Positions 45,059 through 53,978 of a DNA stretch of 64,000 nt are shown here, in pieces. The position numbers were made by a program, and so were the translations under genes. The notes under the pieces were generated by a model. It saw nothing but the letters and a program-made list of their open reading frames with translations. It was not told the DNA's origin and did not search any database. Where the stretch lies: positions 141,603 to 205,602 of the forward strand of contig NZ_JAGSPN010000007.1 in assembly GCF_018139685.1 (NCBI RefSeq). Reading direction: 5' to 3'. Positions within the stretch are counted from its first letter, which is position 1. Every line of letters begins with the position of its first letter. This DNA is from Cognatundibacterium luofuense (GTDB lineage: Bacteria > Pseudomonadota > Gammaproteobacteria > Burkholderiales > Burkholderiaceae_D).

Positions 45059-46186
45059 TTATGCCGGTTCACATACACTGAGTATGCTTCTGGTTGCCTG
45101 CGAACGAATGCAACTGACGGCAATTTCTATTGCGTCAGAAATTTCCAGTGCGACGGCCACCATAGCGGGATCAAACTGGCTTCCCGCCCCCTCCGCCAGC
45201 AACAGCATTGCCTCACGATGTGAGCGCAGAGTTTCGTATTCCCTTGAGCGGGTCAGTCCGTCATAAGCATCCGCAATTGCCATCAAACGCGCTGATACCG
45301 GAATTTCCTCCTCAATCAACCCCTGCGGATAGCCGCCTCCATCCCATCGTTCCTGATGCGAATAAGCAAGTTCTTTCGCGATTCGTAAAAATAAGTGAGG
45401 TTTACCCAGAAACTCTTCGACCGATAAGATAATTTCCAGTCCAAGCTGCGGGTGCTGACGCATTAGCGCATGCTCATCCGGCTCAAGTTTTCCTTGCTTG
45501 AATAAAACCCGGTCGGGTAATCCAAGTTTACCGACATCATGCAAAGGGATCGTTTTAAACAATGCTGCAAGATACTCGTCCGACAGTAACTGACGGTGCA
45601 TTCCCTTCTCCTGCATACGCTTTGCCAGCAGCAAAGCAATTTGCTGAGTGACTTTGATATGGCGGGCTGCGTCTGAATCACGTGCCTCTGCCATCAATCC
45701 CATTGTCATAATCAGCGCATCCTGCATGCGTGCAAGTTCTGCTGTTTTTTCTCTGACGCTTTCAGCAAGCAATGCATTGGAATTCTGCAGACGCATGCTG
45801 GCTTCCTGCAGCGAAATCTGCGCAGCAATTCTGGCCAGTATCAGCACGGGCGCCATTGGCTTTGCCAGATAATCGACCGCGCCAAGCTGCAGACCAAGTT
45901 CCTCATCTTCTGCACGATGACTGGCACTGTGAAAAATGACCGGTATCGAAGATGTTTTCGGGTTCTTTTTAAGACGGCGGCAAACCTCAAAGCCGTCCAG
46001 TTCCGGCATCATTACATCAAGTATGATCAGATCCGGATACGGTGGCATTTCGGCCAGCTCCAACGCACGAAAACCATCTTTAGCGATACGTACACGGTAC
46101 TTTTCGCGCAGCAAATGATGAAGTACCGCAAGATTATCCGGAACGTCATCTACGATTAAAATCAAGGGCTTGCCTGAATTACTCAT
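45059..46186 (-). CDS. response regulator with HD-GYP domain (probable c-di-GMP phosphodiesterase)
   Basis: A 375-aa RpfG-like regulator. The receiver domain (about 8-125) has VDDVPDN, the phospho-acceptor in LIILDVMMPELDGF and a Lys in YLAKPM. After a helical linker, the HD-GYP domain (about 165-360) has LLHDVGKLGLPD, MRQHPQLG, HQERWDGGGYPQGL and MAIADAYDGLT. The key HD and GYP residues are present, so it should degrade cyclic di-GMP when phosphorylated. The ATG at 46186 follows GGGGG. It is 54 nt downstream of the hybrid kinase on the same strand, so the two form an operon. Confidence 0.92.
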   Translation of the reverse strand: MSNSGKPLILIVDDVPDNLAVLHHLLREKYRVRIAKDGFRALELAEMPPYPDLIILDVMMPELDGFEVCRRLKKNPKTSSIPVIFHSASHRAEDEELGLQLGAVDYLAKPMAPVLILARIAAQISLQEASMRLQNSNALLAESVREKTAELARMQDALIMTMGLMAEARDSDAARHIKVTQQIALLLAKRMQEKGMHRQLLSDEYLAALFKTIPLHDVGKLGLPDRVLFKQGKLEPDEHALMRQHPQLGLEIILSVEEFLGKPHLFLRIAKELAYSHQERWDGGGYPQGLIEEEIPVSARLMAIADAYDGLTRSREYETLRSHREAMLLLAEGAGSQFDPAMVAVALEISDAIEIAVSCIRSQATRSILSVCEPA

Positions 46187-46240
46187 ATTCAATCCCCCTT
46201 ATACGGTCGCATCCCATGCAAGAAACATCCGCCTACCTAT

Positions 46241-49200
46241 TTACAACAATACATTCTCGCCGGACAGCTGTTCCCGCAACAGCCCGGCTGCGGTCGGAAA
46301 ATCAAAGTCACGGATTGCTTTACTGAAAGACTGATAGCGTTCTGCGCCAAGAATCCGCGAAAACTGATCTGCATTTTCATCGATCAGCTCAATCGCTTCA
46401 GCATCTGACTGATGTAACTGCTGCAGACACTGCCGAAGTAATTGCAAGTTTGGCTCAGCTTGTTCAACTACTGCTTTGTCGCTCTGCACGGGCAAATTCC
46501 GTGCGGCTTCGTCAGCCGCCTGCAATGCCTGCTCCAAGATCTGTGCACACTGATCAAATCGCTGCAAAATTTCACGCGCCGCTTTTTCTTCACGCAACGC
46601 CATTTCCAGACTTTCTGCTGCATCACGCAACAGGTTGGCCGCAACCAGTCCGGCAACACCCTTCAGTGTATGAATGATCCGTATCGCGTCCTGCATACGA
46701 CCTTCGATGTACGCCTGGCGACCTGCACGCGCCGCATCTGACTGATCATTCTGAAACCTTCTCAGTAGCTCAGCGTACAAACGCACATCACCCATCGTGC
46801 GTCGCAAACCGTCTGCTACAACAAGGCCGGGGATTTGTACGTGACGCACTTCCGCAATGCGAACGGTCTCAACGCCGGCCGATTCAGCACATAAAAATTC
46901 CTGGCAGTAACGCGCAACAATCTCGTACAGAGATGCAGGCTCCACAGGTTTCGCGAGATGCTCGTTCATACCAGATTCAAGGCAGCGTTGCTGCTCTTCC
47001 GGCATCGCATGTGCAGTCATCGCGATAATCGGCAAGCGGCTGTACCGACCATCCTTACGAATCAGCATCGTTGCCTCATGTCCATCCAGCTCCGGCATCT
47101 GAACGTCCATCAAGACCAGTCCATAATTACTCGCAGTGCCTGGTGCAAGGCGGGACAGCGCCTGATGTCCGTTTGCAGCGATATCGACCTCAACACCTGC
47201 TGCCTCCAGCAATTCTCTGGCAATCTGCTGATTCACTTCATTGTCTTCCACCAGCAATACCCGCAAACCAGAGAAGCGTGGAATACTCAGCGCGACAGGT
47301 GCAGAAAGGCCGGTTTCCGACTCCGGCATTAACGATGTGAGGCACTGACGCAGTGCATGCAGAGTCACTGGCTTACGTAAAAATGCATCCGGCGCATCCA
47401 GTTCGGTTCTTGCGCTGTCACGGGCAAACATGCCTGTCAGGATGTATTTAGGTTTTTTACGCAGACTTTTCAGATTCTTGAGCAAATTGATCAGTGCCAG
47501 CCCGTCGAGCTGCGGCATCATCAGATCACTGAAAACCAGATCAAATCCGTCACTCTGATCTGCATTCGAAATCAGATCGATCGCCTTTACAGATTTATCG
47601 ACTACAACGGCTTCGATTCCCTGAAACCGCAACAACTCGACCAGTGCTTTTGCTGCCTGCGCATGATCATCAACGATCAGTGCTTTCAGTGGCTGGTCCC
47701 TGCGCACCTGCACAGGCTGCCACTGTTCGGCCAGTGTAAAACTGATTTCACAACTGACTGTGGTACCAAATCCTTCCTGACTTTGCAATTCTATACAGCC
47801 GCCCATCAGCTCTACCACACGACGGGAAATGGACAGGCCAAGACCCGTGCCGCCAAATCGCCGGGTGGTGGATTCGTCTGCCTGACTGAAAGGCTGAAAT
47901 AAACGGGTTTGCTGCTCACTGGTCATTCCGATACCAGTGTCTGCTACTGAAAAGATCAGCGTTGCCTGTGCACTGTCACGCCGCGCCAGTTTGCAACTCA
48001 GCGTAACCTGACCATGATCTGTAAATTTAATAGCGTTATTAACTAAATTGATCAGCACCTGCCCGAGGCGCAGGCCATCTCCCATGAAACGCCACGGTAC
48101 TTCGGGATCAATCTGAATCAGAAATTCCAGTTTCTTTTCGAAAGCACGATCTGCCGTCATCAGACTGATGTTTTCAAATACCTCATGCAAATCAAACTCG
48201 ACATGTTCAATTCGCAGCTTTCCGGCCTCTACTTTAGAAAAATCAAGAATGTCATTAATAATTCCAAGCAGTGATACACCTGCCCGATGAATTTTTTCAA
48301 CATAATCACGTTGTTTATCGTTCAACCCCGTACGCAGCGCCAGATGTGCCATACCAATAATGGCATTCATCGGAGTACGGATTTCATGACTCATATTGGC
48401 CAGAAACATGGATTTCGCAGCAGTGGTTTCTTCTGCATGAATCCGTGCGCGCTCAGCTTCGTGCAAATCATTTTCCATTTGCAGCGTTTGCAGACGCATC
48501 TGTTCAGCCATACTGTCGCGCAATTGCTGTTCGAGCAGCGTTTTTTGCGTGACATCCGAAATGAATGACAAAGTGGCCGGTGCACCATCCCATTCAATCA
48601 GAACGGATGACATTTCTATCCAGACCAATTCTCCGGATGTGTGAATCAGCGTACAACTAAAGTCTGCAGCTTCGCCTCCGTTTTCCAGACAGTGCTGAAC
48701 ATGCTTCCGGAACTTCGGATGACACTCCGGATTCAGAAGGGATGAAAACGCCCGTTCACGGAGCCCAGAAAAATCGATGCCGAACAACCGACTGATACGC
48801 GAATTAAAAAATACCGCCTGATCGTTCTGTAAGACGACGATTCCCTCAGCAGCATTTTCCACGACTTGCTTGTAGCGTTGTTCCGAAACGCTGAGATTCA
48901 CTTCGAGCTGACGGCGCAGGGTAATGTCCATCACCACCCATACCGTTCCCAGCGCCGGCTTCGTCTGATCAACCGCGCGGCCCGAAAAATGCACCCAGAA
49001 AAGGCTACCGTCTGCACGGCGCATCTGAATTTCACTGTCAAAGGATTCACCACGCCACACCGCTGCACTGACAGACGAAGCACATTGCAGGAAGTTTTCC
49101 CGGGTCGGATAAAATTGTTCAAGTGATGATCCAAGAACATCTTCGCGCTCGAATCCGAATAACTGACAAAGTGGCGTATTTGCCCATTTGATGCGGCCGT

Positions 49201-50479
49201 GGTTATCGAGAAATAACATGCCGACAATCGAGTTTTCCAGAATCGTTTCACGCTCTGCCAGAATCCGCTGCAATTGCTCATCCAGCGCCTTGCGCTGCAC
49301 CACAGCCTCTTCTGCCAGGCGGCGTGCAAGCTCAGCCTCTTGCAGCTCATGCCGGATATGCAGCGTCTGTACATGAACACGGGTCGCGAGGCCCTGCGCG
49401 CGGGCAAACATTTCCAGATAGCGCTGCTGCTCTTTAAAGCCCAGCTCCCAGTGACCAATTTCGCCGTAAATTTCAATCAGCTCGGCCATCGCCCGCAATG
49501 GTGTATAGATGTACCCTTTATCACCCGCAACAGCAATCGCATGCTTCAGCGCGTGGATTGCCTCCGGATAGCGTTGATGACAACGATGCAGATACCCGCT
49601 GACCCACCAGGCGTAAGAGCGCAGCGGGCGGTCTTCAGAATCTTCGATCAGTTCGAGCGCTGCCTCACACAAGCGTTCTGCTTCACTGAGCTGCCCGCGT
49701 TTTGCCAGCGTATAGGCGGCAACGGCGGAAAAAAATGCCTTACTGGCTTTGTCCGTGTAGTGAGCTGCGCCTTTTGCCAGATAGTTGGCGACGCAAGAGT
49801 AAGCATCATCATATTTTTCACGTGCCAGATAGCATAATGCCAGCATGGTGGAAATAAATGGTGCCAGCCAGCGCTCATCAGAATCAATCGCGATTTCGCG
49901 TGCTTCTTCCAGCAAAGGCTCCGCATCTTCCGCATTACCTGTGATGTATAACACTTCACCTAAATTGGCGAGAATCTGTGACGCACGGTTTGGTATGTGC
50001 AAGCGCCTTGCCTGACCCAGCGCATTGTACAAATGACGAATTGCTTCTTCTGTAAATCCCAGATCCTGAGACAGTGCACCGAGCAGGTTAAAGACCAGAA
50101 CGGATAAGCGATGATCTCTGCCGGGGAGCAATTGCAGAATGCGTGCGTGACACAGCGAGTAAGCCTGCTCTGCTTTGCCATGGCGCCACCAGACTGAAAC
50201 CGTGCCCAGCAATGCAAATGCCAGCCCTTCTGAATCGCCGATCAGCTCAAACATCATTGCTGTACGTTCAAACTCCGGCTCAGCGGCACTCAGCTTGCCC
50301 TCAAAAAAATCGGCGTATGCTGACAATACATCTGCCAGCGTTCCCAGAACTGGTCTGCGGGAAGCAACTGCATCCGATTTCAGACGGCCCGCGATCAGAC
50401 GTCCCATTTGCGGAGAATCCCGCATCAAATCAAATGCAACAAAGCATTGTTCACGCCAATCCAGTTCGGTCTGAGTCAC
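46241..50479 (-). CDS. cytoplasmic hybrid sensor histidine kinase: TPR-PAS-PAS-HisKA-HATPase-REC-REC-HPt
   Basis: A roughly 1412-aa hybrid kinase. The N-terminal 390 residues are TPR-type repeats (LSVLVFNLLGALSQDLGFTE, RASQILANLGEVLYITGNAE). A coiled coil follows, then two PAS domains (ENSIVGMLFLDNHGRIKWAN; ENAAEGIVVLQNDQAVFFN). The H-box is FLANMSHEIRTPMNAIIGM (His698), and the ATPase has LVNNAIKF and FGGTGLGLSISRR. Receiver Asp residues lie in FSDLMMPQLDG and LMDVQMPELDG; the HPt His is in IHTLKGVAGL. There are no membrane helices, so it senses an internal signal. I chose the GTG at 50479, preceded by CGGGGAAC; an in-frame TTG at 50596 would add 39 residues. Confidence 0.9.
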   Translation of the reverse strand: MTQTELDWREQCFVAFDLMRDSPQMGRLIAGRLKSDAVASRRPVLGTLADVLSAYADFFEGKLSAAEPEFERTAMMFELIGDSEGLAFALLGTVSVWWRHGKAEQAYSLCHARILQLLPGRDHRLSVLVFNLLGALSQDLGFTEEAIRHLYNALGQARRLHIPNRASQILANLGEVLYITGNAEDAEPLLEEAREIAIDSDERWLAPFISTMLALCYLAREKYDDAYSCVANYLAKGAAHYTDKASKAFFSAVAAYTLAKRGQLSEAERLCEAALELIEDSEDRPLRSYAWWVSGYLHRCHQRYPEAIHALKHAIAVAGDKGYIYTPLRAMAELIEIYGEIGHWELGFKEQQRYLEMFARAQGLATRVHVQTLHIRHELQEAELARRLAEEAVVQRKALDEQLQRILAERETILENSIVGMLFLDNHGRIKWANTPLCQLFGFEREDVLGSSLEQFYPTRENFLQCASSVSAAVWRGESFDSEIQMRRADGSLFWVHFSGRAVDQTKPALGTVWVVMDITLRRQLEVNLSVSEQRYKQVVENAAEGIVVLQNDQAVFFNSRISRLFGIDFSGLRERAFSSLLNPECHPKFRKHVQHCLENGGEAADFSCTLIHTSGELVWIEMSSVLIEWDGAPATLSFISDVTQKTLLEQQLRDSMAEQMRLQTLQMENDLHEAERARIHAEETTAAKSMFLANMSHEIRTPMNAIIGMAHLALRTGLNDKQRDYVEKIHRAGVSLLGIINDILDFSKVEAGKLRIEHVEFDLHEVFENISLMTADRAFEKKLEFLIQIDPEVPWRFMGDGLRLGQVLINLVNNAIKFTDHGQVTLSCKLARRDSAQATLIFSVADTGIGMTSEQQTRLFQPFSQADESTTRRFGGTGLGLSISRRVVELMGGCIELQSQEGFGTTVSCEISFTLAEQWQPVQVRRDQPLKALIVDDHAQAAKALVELLRFQGIEAVVVDKSVKAIDLISNADQSDGFDLVFSDLMMPQLDGLALINLLKNLKSLRKKPKYILTGMFARDSARTELDAPDAFLRKPVTLHALRQCLTSLMPESETGLSAPVALSIPRFSGLRVLLVEDNEVNQQIARELLEAAGVEVDIAANGHQALSRLAPGTASNYGLVLMDVQMPELDGHEATMLIRKDGRYSRLPIIAMTAHAMPEEQQRCLESGMNEHLAKPVEPASLYEIVARYCQEFLCAESAGVETVRIAEVRHVQIPGLVVADGLRRTMGDVRLYAELLRRFQNDQSDAARAGRQAYIEGRMQDAIRIIHTLKGVAGLVAANLLRDAAESLEMALREEKAAREILQRFDQCAQILEQALQAADEAARNLPVQSDKAVVEQAEPNLQLLRQCLQQLHQSDAEAIELIDENADQFSRILGAERYQSFSKAIRDFDFPTAAGLLREQLSGENVLL

Positions 50480-50793
50480 GTTGTTCCCCGTATTCAATTC
50501 ATTTACTGCAAGGCATGTGAACAGAAAAACAAGCTTTCTGAACCTGTCCCCGAAACTTTGGCGCTTCGCAGGCATCGGACCCGGCAATTTCGTCAAAAAT
50601 TATACTTTATCCAAGCATTTAACATAAATTTGCAGGAAAACTAACAACGCTTTTTCGCAACAACGCAAATTCACCTAAACTCATTTATGATGCAATGCAA
50701 AAAACCAACTGTGCGACGCAATCAGATGCGCAGTGACAGAGACAAGTCGGTATACTCGGTTCGAATTGCGACCTTTTTCAGAAAGATGTCATC

Positions 50794-52029
50794 ATGCTCT
50801 ACCAATTTCATGAATTGAACCGTGCTTTTCTGAACCCGTTAACACAATGGGCTGAAGCTTCAGCAAAATTATTCACAAATCCCGTCTCTCCTCTGGCGCA
50901 CACCCCGTTTTCACAGCGTATTGCAGCCGGATATGAATTGATGTTCCGCCTCGGCAAAGATTATGAGAAGCCGGAATTCGGACTGACATCCACCACAGTT
51001 GGCAAACAAGTTGTTGAAATCGCTCAGCGCACAGAACTGATCAAGCCATTCTGCAAACTGCTGCATTTCAAAAAAGCGCTGGACGATAAAGAACTGGCAA
51101 AGCTTGATCAGCCAAAAGTATTGCTGGTAGCCCCACTATCCGGCCACCACGCAACACTGCTGCGTGATACGGTGCGCGGCCTGTTACCGCTGCATGATGT
51201 GTATATCACTGACTGGACAGATGCCCGCATGGTGCCGCTGTCGGAAGGTCCTTTCCATCTGCATGACTACATTTACTATGTGCAGGAATTCATCCGCCTG
51301 CTCGGCCCGGATGTGCATGTTATTTCCGTTTGTCAGCCAACTGTACCGGTACTGGCCGCGATTTCATTAATGGCGACCGAAAATGATCCGAAATTGCCGA
51401 AGTCGATGACGATGATGGGTGGCCCGATTGATCCGCGCAATTCTCCGACGCAGGTGAATAATCTGGCGACCGAGAAAAAATTCTCATGGTTTGAAAATAC
51501 GGTCATTTACGGCGTTCCGGCCAATTACCCGGGCTACGGACGTAAAGTCTATCCGGGCTTTTTGCAGCACACGGGTTTTGTAGCAATGAATCCGGACCGC
51601 CACGCGCAAAGCCACTGGGATTACTACCAGAACCTGATCAAAGGCGATGATGAATCTGCCGAACAGCACCGTAAGTTTTACGATGAGTACAATGCGGTTC
51701 TGGATCTGCCAGCGGAGTACTATCTCGAAACTATCAAAACCGTGTTTCAGGAATTCCGTCTGCCAAAAGGGACATGGGAAGTTCAGGGCAAACTGGTACG
51801 TCCGCAGGACATTAAAACTGTGGCCCTGTTCACCGTGGAAGGTGAGCTGGACGATATTTCCGGCCCTGGTCAGACGCAGGCTGCGCATAAAATCTGCAGC
51901 AACATTCCTGACAGCATGAAGCAGGATTTCGTTGCACCGGGCTGTGGCCATTACGGCATTTTCTCCGGACGTCGCTGGCGCGAACTGATTTGCCCGAAAA
52001 TCGGCGAATTCATTCAGAAGTACCGCTAA
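50794..52029 (+). CDS. phaZ: intracellular polyhydroxyalkanoate (PHB) depolymerase
   Basis: A 411-aa PhaZ of the Ralstonia type, which mobilises stored poly-3-hydroxybutyrate granules inside the cell. The N-terminal part YQFHELNRAFLNPLTQWAEA and the PHB_depo_C region with TMMGGPIDPRNSPTQVN are typical. The nucleophile is a cysteine, Cys180 in ISVCQPTVPVLAA, in place of the Ser of a lipase box, as in Ralstonia PhaZ1. Later come the acid LFTVEGELDDISGPGQT and the His in CGHYGIFSGRRWR. No phaC or phasin gene is in the window. It has its own terminator. Confidence 0.94.
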   Translation: MLYQFHELNRAFLNPLTQWAEASAKLFTNPVSPLAHTPFSQRIAAGYELMFRLGKDYEKPEFGLTSTTVGKQVVEIAQRTELIKPFCKLLHFKKALDDKELAKLDQPKVLLVAPLSGHHATLLRDTVRGLLPLHDVYITDWTDARMVPLSEGPFHLHDYIYYVQEFIRLLGPDVHVISVCQPTVPVLAAISLMATENDPKLPKSMTMMGGPIDPRNSPTQVNNLATEKKFSWFENTVIYGVPANYPGYGRKVYPGFLQHTGFVAMNPDRHAQSHWDYYQNLIKGDDESAEQHRKFYDEYNAVLDLPAEYYLETIKTVFQEFRLPKGTWEVQGKLVRPQDIKTVALFTVEGELDDISGPGQTQAAHKICSNIPDSMKQDFVAPGCGHYGIFSGRRWRELICPKIGEFIQKYR

Positions 52030-52057
52030 GCTGCGACCTCGCTCAGATAAACTACCG

Positions 52058-52083
52058 AAAAGCCACCGTAACGGTGGCTTTTT
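52058..52083 (+). terminator. intrinsic terminator of phaZ
   Basis: AAAAGCCACCGT pairs with ACGGTGGCTTTT around an AA loop, followed by T. Confidence 0.88.
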
Positions 52084-52142
52084 CATTGATACCGTGATGG
52101 GTTACAGCGATAATCTCGGTTTTTGCAAGATAAAGAATTGCC

Positions 52143-52832
52143 GTGTCTACGATCACCGCCAGCCAGATTGATGCTCTGTTACCGCAAACCCAGTGCACCA
52201 AGTGCGGCTATCCCTCCTGCCATGATTACGCGCTTGCCATCGCCAATGGTGACGCCTCATACAACCAGTGTCCGCCCGGCGGCGCAGAAGGCATACGTCG
52301 CTTAGCCAGCTTGCTCGGCAAGCCGGAAATCCCGTTAAATCCATCGAACGGTGAGGAGCGTGAACGTCCGGTTGCCATCATCCGTGAAAGCTTTTGCATA
52401 GGCTGCACCTTGTGTATTCAGGCTTGTCCGGTGGATGCGATTGTCGGTGCGGGTAAGCAAATGCATACCATCGTGCCGGATTTGTGTACCGGCTGCGAAT
52501 TGTGTATTCCGCCCTGCCCGGTGGATTGTATTGATCTGGAAAGCGTCACGCCGGGTAAGACAGGATGGGCAGCATGGAGTCAGGCGCAGGCGGAAACATC
52601 ACGACTGGCATTCGATCGCCGCAAAATCCGCTTAGTCCGCGAAAAAGAAGAAAACGATGCGCGTCTGGCAGCCAAAGCGGTGGCCAAACTGGAAGCGGTG
52701 AATGCGGAAGCCACTCAGAATGAAGCGGAAGCCGCCGAAAAAGCCCGTAAAAAAGCCATCATTGAAGCCGCGATTGAGCGCGCACGCCTGAAAAAACTGG
52801 AAGCCGAGCAAAAAGCCCAAAACAATGAATAA
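52143..52832 (+). CDS. rsxB: RnfB/RsxB-like electron transport protein (stand-alone)
   Basis: A 229-aa ferredoxin-like protein. It starts (GTG) with a 4Fe-4S domain, [19 protein letters not shown], followed by two bacterial-type 4Fe-4S motifs: [16 protein letters not shown] and [19 protein letters not shown]. The C-terminal 80 residues are a charged Ala/Glu/Lys-rich coiled coil. The N-terminal membrane anchor found in true RnfB is missing and no other rnf genes are present, so it is probably a soluble electron carrier. It overlaps nth by 8 nt. Since Nth holds a 4Fe-4S cluster, a supporting role is an attractive inference. Confidence 0.9.
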   Translation: MSTITASQIDALLPQTQCTKCGYPSCHDYALAIANGDASYNQCPPGGAEGIRRLASLLGKPEIPLNPSNGEERERPVAIIRESFCIGCTLCIQACPVDAIVGAGKQMHTIVPDLCTGCELCIPPCPVDCIDLESVTPGKTGWAAWSQAQAETSRLAFDRRKIRLVREKEENDARLAAKAVAKLEAVNAEATQNEAEAAEKARKKAIIEAAIERARLKKLEAEQKAQNNE

Positions 52833-53472
52833 CACCAAACGCCGCGAGATCTTTTTGCGCCTGCAGGCGCAAAACCCGCATCCGACCACGGAGCTGGAAT
52901 ACAGCACGCCGTTTGAATTGCTGATTGCGGTTTTGCTGTCGGCGCAGGCCACCGACGTTTCGGTCAACAAAGCCACCCGTAAGCTGTATCCGGTAGCAAA
53001 CACGCCGGCGGCCATGCTGGCGCTGGGTGTTGACGGGCTGATGCCTTACATCCAAACCATAGGTTTGTACAAAACCAAGGCGAAGAACGTGATTGCAACA
53101 TGCCAGATTCTGCTGGAACAGCACGGCGGCGACGTACCGAAATCACGCGAAGCGCTGGAAGCACTGCCGGGTGTAGGACGTAAAACCGCAAATGTGGTGA
53201 TGAATACCGCATTTGGCGAACCGACGATTGCGGTTGACACGCATATTTTCCGCGTCTCCAACCGTACCGGTCTGGCACCGGGCAAAAACGTGGATATCGT
53301 CGAGGAAAAACTGCTGAAATTTGTGCCGCCGGAATTCAAACTGGATGCGCATCACTGGCTGATTCTGCACGGCCGTTACACCTGCATCGCCCGCAAGCCC
53401 AAATGCTGGAATTGCATGATTGCCGATCTCTGCGACTTCAAACCGAAGACCGCGTTACCGGACAACGTATAA
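52825..53472 (+). CDS. nth: endonuclease III
   Basis: A 215-aa base-excision-repair glycosylase/AP lyase that removes oxidised pyrimidines. The helix-hairpin-helix is [18 protein letters not shown], including the catalytic Lys; the catalytic Asp is in [13 protein letters not shown]. The C-terminal cluster motif is [17 protein letters not shown] (C-x6-C-x2-C-x5-C), so the 4Fe-4S cluster is intact. Its start overlaps rsxB by 8 nt, an arrangement that suggests translational coupling. Confidence 0.97.
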   Translation: MNNTKRREIFLRLQAQNPHPTTELEYSTPFELLIAVLLSAQATDVSVNKATRKLYPVANTPAAMLALGVDGLMPYIQTIGLYKTKAKNVIATCQILLEQHGGDVPKSREALEALPGVGRKTANVVMNTAFGEPTIAVDTHIFRVSNRTGLAPGKNVDIVEEKLLKFVPPEFKLDAHHWLILHGRYTCIARKPKCWNCMIADLCDFKPKTALPDNV

Positions 53473-53715
53473 GTCAATCCGGCGCGACAGCAGCGCCATC
53501 AGACCAGACAGCGTCGTATTCGTGACAACGAAGCCGGCGCTGTTATTTTTCCGGTGCTTGCAGCGGAGAATCTCTGCCCGCTTTTTTACGTTTGCGTCGG
53601 CTAATCAGTCGTGCGCTGCAATTCCTGCCCGAATACAACGCCTGACTGAACATAACTACTTCACCGGAATCAATCTGAAAGGCTAAAAAAGGTCCCCAAA
53701 GGCCCGAAAATGCCT

Positions 53716-53800
53716 TAAATGCGGATTCTGGCATAGCAATCCGGCGGTCGTCGGCAGAAAGTCCGGGCCTCAGAAAAACGTAAATGACGATACCTGCATA
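53716..53800 (-). repeat. dispersed 85-nt intergenic repeat, copy R6
   Basis: Minus orientation, ATCGTCATTT-type end repeat, core intact, 65-nt spacing kept. Flanking bases on the far side (AGGCATTTTCGGGC on the minus strand) resemble those after R1 and R4, so the conserved unit may extend about 15-20 nt beyond 85. Confidence 0.88.
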
Positions 53801-53848
53801 TCAATCACTCAATTGACTCAGGCAGACGCTGGTTCTGTGACCATAAAA

Positions 53849-53892
53849 AAACGGAGAAAACCTGCTGTAGACAGCAAATTTTTCTCCGTTCT
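53849..53892. terminator. hairpin terminator between nth and the nitroreductase gene
   Basis: AACGGAGAAAA pairs with TTTTCTCCGTT across a 20-nt loop. A-runs and T-runs on both sides allow use in either direction. Confidence 0.7.
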
Positions 53893-53939
53893 TCGCATTC
53901 AGCGAAACCGGAACTGCAGCTTACATAGGACAGCGCAAC

Positions 53940-53975
53940 CGGTTACGGTTACGGTTACGGTTACGGTTCCGGTAA
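53940..53975 (+). repeat. GGTTAC hexamer array
   Basis: GGTTAC is repeated four times in tandem, followed by GGTTCC and GGTAAC variants. The array sits a few bases from the nitroreductase stop codon. Confidence 0.9.
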
Positions 53976-53978
53976 CGA

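Larger units (their letters stand above)
53473..53978. other. 506-nt convergent intergenic region with repeat R6 and a hexamer array
   Basis: It lies between nth and the nitroreductase gene. It holds R6 (53716-53800), a terminator hairpin (53849-53892) and an array of GGTTAC hexamers (53940-53975). A 63-codon minus-strand ORF (53543-53734) runs through R6, but nothing suggests it is a gene. Confidence 0.7.

Noticed and set aside
53543-53734. 63-codon ORF running through repeat R6
   Set aside because: Its first 20 codons are the dispersed repeat and the rest is basic low-information sequence. No ribosome-binding site or family match.
53940-53975. Telomere-like reading of the GGTTAC repeats
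   Set aside because: The array is short, internal and surrounded by ordinary bacterial genes. Slippage is enough to explain it.
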